Shown here one piece after another: positions 1-6,610 of a stretch of 60,785 nt of DNA. The notes under the pieces were generated by a model. It searched no databases. It was not told where the DNA came from and worked only from the letters and a program-made list of their open reading frames with translations. The stretch comes from Burkholderiales bacterium (GTDB lineage Bacteria > Pseudomonadota > Gammaproteobacteria > Burkholderiales > Casimicrobiaceae): positions 1 to 60,785 of the forward strand of contig JADYZP010000014.1 in the NCBI GenBank assembly GCA_020853025.1, written 5' to 3'. Every line of letters starts with the position of its first letter. Position 1 is the first letter of the stretch. The position numbers were made by a program, and so were the translations under genes.

Positions 1-377
1 CGTTCTGACTGGGGGTACCTGCTCAGCCCGGGCGCGACCGTGCTCCGGCTATCGCGTTGTCCATGCGGCTTCGGACCAATCCGCGCCCATCCCCAAAATG
101 ACGCGCTTTTGCAACCCCGCCAACAGCAGATGTAGTCGATCTCCTGAACGCGACTTTGGTCGCGCAAAATGTTCAGATCGGCCGGCGTTACGCACCCCCT
201 ATCCATATAGCCGGGTCGGCGATCCACGTACGCCGTGCAGACGAAGACACCAAAGTGCGTGTACGCAGCCCAATGCCCCGCCTCATGTATGCAGGTGGTC
301 AGAAGTCGGTACGCGTCACGCGCGACAGAAACATGCCTGCCGCACCGTTGTTGATACTCAAATATCAGAGGATTCAT
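1..377 (-). CDS. Putative zinc metallopeptidase-like protein with HEAGH motif (3' end outside window)
   Basis: This reading frame is open from ATG at 377 to the left edge with no stop, about 125 codons. Residues 31-35 read HEAGH, the HExxH zinc signature in the form common in M41-like peptidases, in the context TTCIHEAGHWAAYTHFG. The start has GGAG about 8 nt upstream and overlaps the 3' end of the preceding minus-strand gene by 20 nt, as in a translationally linked pair. The third zinc ligand would lie beyond the edge, so peptidase activity is an inference. It sits at the end of the integrative element's minus-strand module and is probably element cargo. The reading frame and motif are seen directly; the family is only suggested. 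Confidence 0.5.
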   Translation of the reverse strand, partial: MNPLIFEYQQRCGRHVSVARDAYRLLTTCIHEAGHWAAYTHFGVFVCTAYVDRRPGYMDRGCVTPADLNILRDQSRVQEIDYICCWRGCKSASFWGWARIGPKPHGQRDSRSTVAPGLSRYPQSE

Positions 378-645
378 GGGGAGGACTCCAGTAGCGGTGG
401 TAGTGCGCACGCGAGCGCCAACGCCGTTTCCGCCGCCACCCTAAAGCAAGCAGCGCGGAGGAAAGCAGTCGTCCTGGGCACTTCAGGGCAGTCTCTATCT
501 CCCGGATTGAATATGGCCGTTGCCGAGTGAACGCTGGCAGGCCGTCGAACCATGCCTGCACGCGGGTCTTCAGGTCTTCAACGTCGTTCCCGGCGAGCGT
601 TGGGCTCGGGGTAGTTTCCTGCAGGTACTTTAGATAATGGGACAT
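358..645 (-). CDS. Small basic hypothetical protein of the integrative element
   Basis: This 95-aa protein has an acidic N-terminal half (residues 1-35) and a strongly basic C-terminal half, with WRRKRRWRSRAHYHRYW near residues 69-85. The C-terminal half looks like the small winged-helix tails found on phage and island proteins: an 'IREIETAL' helix, then 'ALLALGWRRKRRW', then an aromatic YW-PP end. That suggests DNA or RNA binding. It overlaps the following HEAGH gene by 20 nt and lies downstream of the primase on the same strand. I do not recognise a named family. It is more credible than the overlapping plus-strand frames because its composition is ordered and it fits the co-directional gene run. 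Confidence 0.5.
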   Translation of the reverse strand: MSHYLKYLQETTPSPTLAGNDVEDLKTRVQAWFDGLPAFTRQRPYSIREIETALKCPGRLLSSALLALGWRRKRRWRSRAHYHRYWSPPHESSDI

Positions 646-834
646 CGACTGGTCACGGAATGAATGTGGTGGTTACGGTCCGCCGCGGGGCCGCGCCGCG
701 CAGTAGGTGTTGGTGCTGCAGGTGCTTGTGCACGCAATGCAGCCCCGCGCACGCGTAGATATCTCCCTTTTCTTTTCTTATATAGAAGGCGGGCGGGGGT
801 GCCACCCCACCGGAAATGCACAACATACGGGGCA
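646..834. other. Intergenic region with short inverted repeats and an AT-rich TATATAA block
   Basis: No gene is recognised here. Two short inverted repeats lie at the end nearest the primase stop: GGCAC/GTGCC around 831-844, and a GGGGT/ACCCC pair around 797-810. A pyrimidine-rich stretch followed by TATATA near 768-786 is the only AT-rich block and could be a minus-strand -10 region for the two small genes to its left. No matching -35 box is obvious. Confidence 0.25.
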
Positions 835-3351
835 CTATGGTGCCGGGCCACACAGCCGCCCGAGCCGTGTCAGTGCTTCCTGCGCCGCCCGCCGCTCCTG
901 TTTGGCGATCTCGGCGAAGCGTTGATGGACCAGGGGGTTTACCCGCCAGGCCGTCGCCTCGCGGAAGCGGGGGCCAAGACGCACTCGCTTGGTGTCCGCT
1001 TCAATTAGCCAGCCCGCGCCTGCTAGGTGGTCGATGGCTGCGCCGCGCTCGGCCTCGGTGGCCTTGGCGTAGGCATCGGTGCGCATGAACTCGCGCCGGG
1101 TGATACGGTCGCCCCCCGAGGTCAGGATGCGGGCAGCCAGGCGCCGGGCAATCGCCACCGGTTGCGAAACTGCGAACACTTGCTCATGTGCGATACGTGC
1201 TGTCATCGCCGCGTGCCGCATAAATTTCTCGGCCCACTCCATATGTTCGTCCCTGACTCTTACTTCGCCCTGAACAACCGCGAACAGTCCGGCGAGCCGC
1301 ACCGCCATCGTCGGCGCCTTGACCAGAAACCCCGAAAGTCCCGGTGCAAGCTCGGCCACGGCCAGTGCAGTTGCCCGATAGTCGGCACGCAACGCCTCCC
1401 AGCGCGCGTGGGCTCGGCGGGTTATGGTGAGCAGCTGGTGCGTGGCTGCGGCGTCGCGTACGGCCTGCACGTACCGTGCGGTGACGGCCACTACGTTCGG
1501 GTCGGCCTGCGCAGGAACCCAGTGCGCCGGGTCTGTGAGGCAGATCAGCGTCCGGGCAAGCATCCCGTCGGAGGACGCATCGGCGTACGCCTCCTTCAGC
1601 TTGTTGGGCGTAATGCCGTAGAGCACAGCCACCCCCCATGCATCAAGGCTGCTGTCGCCGCGCTCGATCCTCGTAACGGTATAAGGCGCGCCATTCCAGC
1701 TCGCGAGCCAAGTGCCGCGTTCGCCGCCGTCACCCCGCGTGGAAAAACGCCCCATCGCGTTGAGCCAACTTGTACCCTCGTCTGCGTGGCGCAGTACGGT
1801 GTGTTGGGAGTTCGCAGCCCGGTCAATCAAGGCGTCAATCGTGGGGTCGGTGAAGTAGTAGCCCGACCGCGTCGGAGCTGGGCCTTGCTTCGCCGCTTCC
1901 CACGCCGCACGGTCGAGCTTGTACTTGGCTTGGACGGCGTGATGCAGCGCCACTACAGGTTCCACGGCGGCCGTCATTGCCGGCGACTTGCCGCTGCCCG
2001 TCGGGCCGACTTCGGCCACCCACTGCAACAAGGGCTCGCGCCACGTCGGTCCTATTTCGACGCGCGTGTCGTGCGGGATCACGCCCGAGACGGCGGCGAC
2101 GGCAGCATATGCGTAGGCGGTGGGGTCGTGCCCAGCTACGCCTGCGCGGACGGCCGCGAATTCTGCGAGCACTGGGGGTAGCGCGGCCATGAGGTCGAGT
2201 GGAGTAGGGGCAAGCGTCTCGAACAGGTTTTGGGGTTCCGGGACTTCCGGGTCTTCTTCGCACCCCGCTGCACCTGCCGCACGTCCCTTCAAACCGAGCG
2301 CTGACGGCGATCTGATCGTGCCCTTGTACGGGCAACCTACACAGCCGGCCGGACGCTGGGTTTCGAGGAAATCGCACCTAACACCACCGCCCTTGAATTT
2401 CTTTGCCTTGTCCTCGGTTTGCGCCCTCGTGTACCTCGGGTACTTCTCCGAGAACGCGTAGATGCTATCCGGAGTGTCGGTGCGGTATAGCGTCCCGATC
2501 ATTGCCCGCCACGTTGGTTCCGGCACGTCCGGCTGATTGTCACGCGCCCACGCGAACTGCTGGCATCCATCGATGATCTTCTCGGCATTGAACTCCGTCG
2601 GCTGCAGTACCTCCGGTTGCAGGTTGGGCGGCAGGGCCAATGATTTCACGGGCTGCCCAGCGATCTCGCGCTGTGCGTTCGGCGAGGCGCCCTGCGATTC
2701 CCGCCGAGTCGTATCATGGTCGAGCCTCAGCACGCTGACGATTTCGGCCAACGCATAGGGCGGCCCGGCGTAACCCGCTTCGAGCATGTGGGACAGGTAC
2801 GGCTCGGCCTTGTGATGCAGAAATTCCGGTAGGCGCATTACGCGCGGTAAGTCATGTATGCTCGAATCGCCGCTGAATCGCTGCGCCAGTGCTTGTTGCA
2901 CGCGCTTGAACTGATCGAGCGGACAATCCCTTACCCGCCAGTAGCAATGCCATCTACCTGGGCTCGACCTGACGATGCAGTGTGGGTCAAGCCCTGCCTG
3001 TAACACCGGGGACAGCGGCGCGCCGTCGAGATCAACGAACACGGCCCGTACACGCACGATGTTCTGAGCTTGCCTTCCCTTGCCGTCGGTCTCGTTGACG
3101 CTGAAGAAAATGCCGGCGCCGGATTTGTTGAGCTCGACGAGCCGATCTAGCGTGTCTGTCGCCGGGTCGATGTGGATGATCTTTGCGAACGCACTTCGCT
3201 TCGCCTTCGTATCATCGAATGTCTGGATTGTGAAGAAGGTCGCCTTGGGATCGATCCGTTGCAGGAACGAACGTGTTTGTCTGTGGCGATCAGAACGAGT
3301 CTCACATGCGCCTACCGAGCGGTCCAGAGATCGCCGTTCAACTGCGTTCAT
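835..3351 (-). CDS. Primase/DUF3987-type ATPase of the integrative element
   Basis: The 838-aa protein has two parts. Residues ~30-200 look like a RepB/archaeo-eukaryotic-type primase domain: VFVDLDG carries the acidic pair, with SSPGRWHCYWRV and SSIHDLPRVMRLP following. Residues ~400-800 resemble DUF3987, with Walker A GPTGSGKS. Such fusions act in replication initiation of plasmids, phages and integrative elements. The frame stays open to 3564, but the ATG at 3351 forms an ATGA overlap with the stop of the HTH gene upstream, so I place the start there. A Cys-rich patch near residue ~335 (CDFLETQRPAGCVGCPYKG) may bind a metal, as in CHC2-type or zinc-ribbon primases. Its role in element replication is inferred. 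Confidence 0.8.
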   Translation of the reverse strand: MNAVERRSLDRSVGACETRSDRHRQTRSFLQRIDPKATFFTIQTFDDTKAKRSAFAKIIHIDPATDTLDRLVELNKSGAGIFFSVNETDGKGRQAQNIVRVRAVFVDLDGAPLSPVLQAGLDPHCIVRSSPGRWHCYWRVRDCPLDQFKRVQQALAQRFSGDSSIHDLPRVMRLPEFLHHKAEPYLSHMLEAGYAGPPYALAEIVSVLRLDHDTTRRESQGASPNAQREIAGQPVKSLALPPNLQPEVLQPTEFNAEKIIDGCQQFAWARDNQPDVPEPTWRAMIGTLYRTDTPDSIYAFSEKYPRYTRAQTEDKAKKFKGGGVRCDFLETQRPAGCVGCPYKGTIRSPSALGLKGRAAGAAGCEEDPEVPEPQNLFETLAPTPLDLMAALPPVLAEFAAVRAGVAGHDPTAYAYAAVAAVSGVIPHDTRVEIGPTWREPLLQWVAEVGPTGSGKSPAMTAAVEPVVALHHAVQAKYKLDRAAWEAAKQGPAPTRSGYYFTDPTIDALIDRAANSQHTVLRHADEGTSWLNAMGRFSTRGDGGERGTWLASWNGAPYTVTRIERGDSSLDAWGVAVLYGITPNKLKEAYADASSDGMLARTLICLTDPAHWVPAQADPNVVAVTARYVQAVRDAAATHQLLTITRRAHARWEALRADYRATALAVAELAPGLSGFLVKAPTMAVRLAGLFAVVQGEVRVRDEHMEWAEKFMRHAAMTARIAHEQVFAVSQPVAIARRLAARILTSGGDRITRREFMRTDAYAKATEAERGAAIDHLAGAGWLIEADTKRVRLGPRFREATAWRVNPLVHQRFAEIAKQERRAAQEALTRLGRLCGPAP

Positions 3352-3542
3352 CGTGCCGCTCCGCACGTTTTCTCTGGGGGTGCTTCGACAACGGGCCACA
3401 ACAGCCGGCCATTCGCCAACTTGCGCGGCTTGGCGCCAAAGTAGGAGCCCTCGCGGCAATACCGCGAACGGATGGACTGAGGTTTGACGAGGTGCAGTGC
3501 GGCGAACGCTTCGGTACTCTTGAATTCCATCATGGTCTCCAT
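3348..3542 (-). CDS. Small helix-turn-helix DNA-binding protein (AlpA/excisionase-like)
   Basis: The 64-aa product contains KSTEAFAALHLVKPQSIRSR, a classic AlpA/MerR-type helix-turn-helix, followed by a short wing with GAKPRKLANGRLLWP. Proteins of this size next to element integrases are usually excisionases or transcription regulators. Its TGA overlaps the ATG of the primase gene (ATGA), which implies translational coupling. Three start codons are possible: 3542, 3533 and 3530; the last gives MEFKST. The protein family fit is good, but whether it works as Xis or as a repressor cannot be told from sequence. Confidence 0.65.
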   Translation of the reverse strand: METMMEFKSTEAFAALHLVKPQSIRSRYCREGSYFGAKPRKLANGRLLWPVVEAPPEKTCGAAR

Positions 3543-3599
3543 CGGCCGCTGGGTGCGGCCTCACACGATGAAATCTACTGACGCGGATTGCGTTGCGAA

Positions 3600-3621
3600 A
3601 TTAGCGCGGAATTAGCGCGGA
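3600..3621. repeat. Two exact 11-bp tandem repeats upstream of the HTH-primase operon
   Basis: The unit ATTAGCGCGGA occurs twice head-to-tail (3600-3610 and 3611-3621), followed by further purine-rich GCGGAA-like echoes to ~3690. It lies in the gap between the 200-aa protein gene and the HTH gene, upstream of the latter. Candidate roles are an operator for the HTH protein or short iterons for the primase; neither is shown by sequence alone. Confidence 0.45.
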
Positions 3622-3690
3622 AAACGCGAGGGTCACGGGCGGAAGATGCAAGGGTTTAGCGAAAAGCAGCGTGGAACGAGCGCGGAAGTG

Positions 3691-4293
3691 CTACAGGGCA
3701 AGAAACTCGCGCTGGTGTTGTGATCGGGGCGGAAGGTTGTTCGCCAGAACGCGGTCAACGCGTGCCTGATCCCAGCCGGGGATTCCGCGATGAAGAAACC
3801 ATTGTGCAGCCCGGTAAGGGTTGAATCGAGCGCGCGCGACTCGCGCGGCCTTCAATCCGTTGTCGCTTGCGCGCTCGGCCCAGTTCTTCCATTGTCCGTC
3901 AGCCGGAAACATCGTTTCGAGTTCCGCATGGGTTACCGGGTCATACCACTCGGCGAGTACGTCTTCGGCGTTAGTGCCCGGGTTCGTGGCCGCAGTGATG
4001 GTAGGAGCAGCAGTACCGCCCTCGCGTTTCAGGAACTCACCGCGTCTTTGGTGTTCGGCGAGGGCAGCCCGTGCCGCTGGGAGCCCGACCTCTCGCGCCG
4101 CTAGGTCTAGCGCCGTCGGTGTAGGAACGTTGTCCCAGCGCGCGACATCGCGGAGTAGGGCGTCTTCATCGAGAGAGAAATCCCACCAGAACGCCAATTC
4201 CTGGTCCTCTACTCTTTCAGTGCCGTCGGCGCCCAGCTCCGGAACTACGGCAGGAGGAGGGCTGTTTGATCCGTCCGGATGCTTCGTCGCCAT
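3691..4293 (-). CDS. Hypothetical protein co-encoded with the integrase
   Basis: This protein of about 200 aa has an acidic N-terminus, a segment at ~50-85 rich in Ala/Leu and charged residues, and a basic C-terminal half containing KNWAERASDNGLKAARVARARFNPYRAAQWF split over a helix-rich stretch. I do not recognise the family. Its ATG at 4293 shares a base with the integrase TGA stop (TGATG), so the two are translationally coupled; a GTG one codon upstream (4296) is the alternative start. The coupling and the basic tail make an accessory DNA-binding role in recombination plausible, but that is inference. Confidence 0.6.
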   Translation of the reverse strand: MATKHPDGSNSPPPAVVPELGADGTERVEDQELAFWWDFSLDEDALLRDVARWDNVPTPTALDLAAREVGLPAARAALAEHQRRGEFLKREGGTAAPTITAATNPGTNAEDVLAEWYDPVTHAELETMFPADGQWKNWAERASDNGLKAARVARARFNPYRAAQWFLHRGIPGWDQARVDRVLANNLPPRSQHQREFLAL

Positions 4294-5741
4294 CACGCCG
4301 TCGCTCCTACAACACGCAATCCCGGCCCGTTGGAGGCTTGCACCGAGTCAAACGGGATACCAGCTTGCTCCAGTATCCAACGCTCATATTTGCCGTGCCA
4401 CAGGGCTAGTAATTCAAGCGGGCGGTTGATGTAGTGCCGCTCCGCAGTCGCGCTTGGTTTGTGCCCCATGATTTGCGCAGCCACACCTTGTGGCATTTCC
4501 ACCCATTCGGCCAGGCTCGCGAAAGTTCGACGCAGGCCATGCAGCGTAACGTGATCGAGACCGGCCACCGCGAGTGCTCGTCGGTGCGGGATACGCGGCT
4601 CATTGATACGGCCGTCGGCAGCGGAGCGGCTGAAGAAGACCCACGGCGAGGGCGACCAGTCGACCGGCGTTTTCGTCTTGCCGCGCAACTTTCTAACTCG
4701 ATGAGGCGTTTCGTTAATACGCTTCAATTCCAATAGCAGGCTTTGTAGGTATGGCGTTAGCGGCACCTTCCGGCCCTCGGCCGCCACCTTGTCTTTGAGC
4801 CACAGACTGCCCCAGCGGAAGTCGAGATCATCCCAGCGCAGCGCGGCCAGTTCCTCGCGGCGCGCGCCGGTCAGCAGGAGTCCTTGTAGATACGCAGCCA
4901 TTACGGGATTGTTGAGCCCGCGCACAGCAATAAACCATGCGGGTAGATGCGATTTTTCAAGAACGTCGAAACGCTTGCTTTTGCGGCTTGGCACTTCGTC
5001 GCGAAGCTCCTTGTTTTCGACGACACTCGCGTCAATGGCGTCGCGATACTCGGGGTGCGAAGCACACCAACGCCAGAATGCGCGGAACATCTCGAAGCCT
5101 TGGCGGGCATTGTTCGGACGTATCGCGGCCTCGCTTGCTTGCCATTGTTGTAGGGCCGCGGAGGTAACGTCCGCCAAGCGCAACTGAAACAATGGGTGCA
5201 ATACGCCGCGGATGGTAGTTCCTTTGCCCCGCTTCTTGGGTTGCCCCCCAGCTTGTGCGAGGTTTTCATGGTCGCGCAAGTGTCGCGCACCCCAGCGTTT
5301 GCCCTTTTCGATATGTAGGCGGCTCATTCGCTCGCGCTGGTGCGCAAGGTATGCGCGCCACGCATCTTCGACGAGCAGCGCGCCGCGCCGGGCTTCGGCT
5401 TTCGCCGCGCGGGTTGATGCTTCCGCCCGTTGGGTTATTTCATCTGCGTGCGCGCGTGGGTCGATGCCGCGATCAACCAGCGCTTGAAGTCGTCGTGCCT
5501 CTTGGCGTGCGCCGGGACGATCAGGGTCGGCCGAGTCAATGTCCCACATCCGAACGTGCCCGATCGTATGCCGAATGGTGCGCCGATTTAACTTGGCCTC
5601 GAACACATACGACTTAGCGCCACCGATCGTGGCGCGCACCGCGAGGCGCGGCGCTTCTGTGTCCCAAAGATAGGATTGCTGTTTGCCTGGCGGGCAGGAA
5701 AAGCGGGCGACGCGGGCCGGTGTGAGTCGTTCACGGATCAT
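4293..5741 (-). CDS. Tyrosine-type site-specific integrase
   Basis: The 482-aa recombinase has an N-terminal arm-binding domain (LTPARVARFSCPPGKQQSY onward, DUF4102-like), a core-binding helical segment at ~125-280, and a C-terminal catalytic domain. Visible catalytic elements are R in LLLTGARREELAALRW, HGLRRTF (HxxR), IMGHK and the nucleophile region AERHYINRP. The frame is open upstream to 5807, but the ATG at 5741 has GGGGAG 8-9 nt before it and lies just downstream of a good promoter, so I take it as the start. It reads inward from the attachment site at 5921-5973, as element integrases usually do, and should catalyse insertion into the initiator tRNA gene. Confidence 0.92.
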   Translation of the reverse strand: MIRERLTPARVARFSCPPGKQQSYLWDTEAPRLAVRATIGGAKSYVFEAKLNRRTIRHTIGHVRMWDIDSADPDRPGARQEARRLQALVDRGIDPRAHADEITQRAEASTRAAKAEARRGALLVEDAWRAYLAHQRERMSRLHIEKGKRWGARHLRDHENLAQAGGQPKKRGKGTTIRGVLHPLFQLRLADVTSAALQQWQASEAAIRPNNARQGFEMFRAFWRWCASHPEYRDAIDASVVENKELRDEVPSRKSKRFDVLEKSHLPAWFIAVRGLNNPVMAAYLQGLLLTGARREELAALRWDDLDFRWGSLWLKDKVAAEGRKVPLTPYLQSLLLELKRINETPHRVRKLRGKTKTPVDWSPSPWVFFSRSAADGRINEPRIPHRRALAVAGLDHVTLHGLRRTFASLAEWVEMPQGVAAQIMGHKPSATAERHYINRPLELLALWHGKYERWILEQAGIPFDSVQASNGPGLRVVGATA

Positions 5742-5797
5742 CTTTTGCGCTCCCCCGAAAGGCCTGTTGCCGGGCCATGTAGCCACCATGTAGCCAA

Positions 5798-5827
5798 ATT
5801 TTACCATAGTCGATCAATTCGGAGCAA
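5798..5827 (-). promoter_or_regulatory. Candidate sigma70 promoter of the integrase operon
   Basis: On the minus strand TTGCTC (5827-5822) and TAAAAT (5803-5798) are separated by 18 nt, close to the consensus. Transcription would start near 5790, about 50 nt before the chosen integrase ATG and downstream of the more distal in-frame ATG at 5807. This agrees with the shorter integrase start. The flanking 5800-5920 stretch is clearly more AT-rich than the genes. Confidence 0.4.
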
Positions 5828-5920
5828 TGCGCTTGCATTCGTGCTATGACACAACATATTGAAAATACACCAAAACTGATTGATAGTCGCAACCCAGATC
5901 AATGCCTAACTATGCCGAAT

Positions 5921-5973
5921 TCATCGGGCTCATAACCCGAAGGTCGCAAGTTCAAATCTTGCCCCCGCAACCA
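5921..5973 (+). other. Attachment site: 3' part of an initiator tRNA-Met (CAT) gene
   Basis: The block contains the anticodon arm CGGGCTCATAACCCG, variable loop AAGGTCG, T-arm with TTCAAAT and acceptor 3' strand CCCCGCAACCA ending at 5973. It corresponds to the anticodon-to-CCA half of tRNA-fMet. The D-arm and 5' acceptor strand are absent: the bases before 5921 do not fit. An integrase gene reads away directly to the left, so this is best read as the duplicated 3' end (att) left by insertion. The intact tRNA copy should lie at the other element end, left of the window. It is probably not a working tRNA. Confidence 0.85.
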
Positions 5974-5981
5974 ATTAAGGC

Positions 5982-6015
5982 AACGGCCTACAGTGATGCA
6001 GGCCGTTTTGCTTTT
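5982..6015 (+). terminator. Rho-independent terminator of the tRNA-fMet locus
   Basis: A perfect 8-bp stem, AACGGCCT (5982-5989) paired with AGGCCGTT (6000-6007), has a 10-nt loop and is followed by the T-rich run TTGCTTTTT. It lies 9 nt after the CCA end of the tRNA fragment, where the native tRNA terminator would be. This supports reading the sequence right of 5973 as the original chromosome. Confidence 0.8.
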
Positions 6016-6061
6016 TGGTCCGAGTAACGCCGGGGTAACGTCGGACGTCGATTCGAGCTGA

Positions 6062-6445
6062 CTAATGCCTGCTTGCACCGTCGGGAAGTAGCTGCACCAC
6101 GGCGTCGAAAGGCGCGGTGACTGCGGGCGTATCCTGCGCGAACGATGTTCGGTGTTTCAAGGCTTCCTCGAGGGTGATCGCGTTCTCCTCGTGCGGGATC
6201 GCCGCATCTGGGGGTTGCAGCGGGAAGTCATTGCCGTCACGGCGGTTGATTTCCCAATCGACCAAGTGTTCGATCCATGCCAGCAAGGCGGATGCGGTCT
6301 GCGCCTGGCCGCCAGCTGTCGTGGAGGGCGCCCACTCGACCGGCAAGTTGGGCAAGTTCGGGGCCCCGCAATCTGACGCGTTCTGCCCGTGCGACTTCCG
6401 CTTCGACGTCGCGCAATCAAGCGTTGAGGGTAGGCAAGAAGTCAA
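6062..6445 (-). CDS. Unrecognised open reading frame next to the attachment site
   Basis: This 127-aa frame has a plausible acidic, ordered C-terminal half (LLAWIEHLVDWEINRRDG, HEENAITLEEALKHR) but a composition in the first 40 residues that looks out of frame. No family is recognised. It overlaps the end of the recombinase-like remnant at 6417-6569. It could be a small real protein with a later start or part of decayed mobile DNA. No convincing ribosome-binding site fixes a start. Confidence 0.25.
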   Translation of the reverse strand: MTSCLPSTLDCATSKRKSHGQNASDCGAPNLPNLPVEWAPSTTAGGQAQTASALLAWIEHLVDWEINRRDGNDFPLQPPDAAIPHEENAITLEEALKHRTSFAQDTPAVTAPFDAVVQLLPDGASRH

Positions 6446-6569
6446 CGGTCGCGATCGCTCGCGCCATGCGCGTTGCTTCGGCTTCGAGATCGCACGCCTG
6501 ACGCGCGTGCCGGTCCACGGCGTCTCGGTCGCGGTCGACGCGATCTCGCGCTGGCAGTTGTGCCATCAT
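6417..6569 (-). pseudogene. Possible remnant of a large serine recombinase (coiled-coil part)
   Basis: From ATG at 6569 the frame reads a charged helix ending in ATRMARAIATVDFLPTLNA, then TGA at 6417-6419. Past the stop the same frame continues with LRDVEAEVARAERVRL. The pattern (Ala-Ile-Ala, Asp, Leu-x-x-Leu, Leu-x-x-x-Glu) resembles the coiled coil after the recombinase domain of large serine recombinases. The stop would then be a nonsense mutation. The match is by eye over about 40 residues and could be chance similarity of a helical sequence. Confidence 0.25.
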
Positions 6570-6610
6570 AGTGTCGCCCTGCCGCTGGCGCTTGCTCCGC
6601 GGACCGGAAA

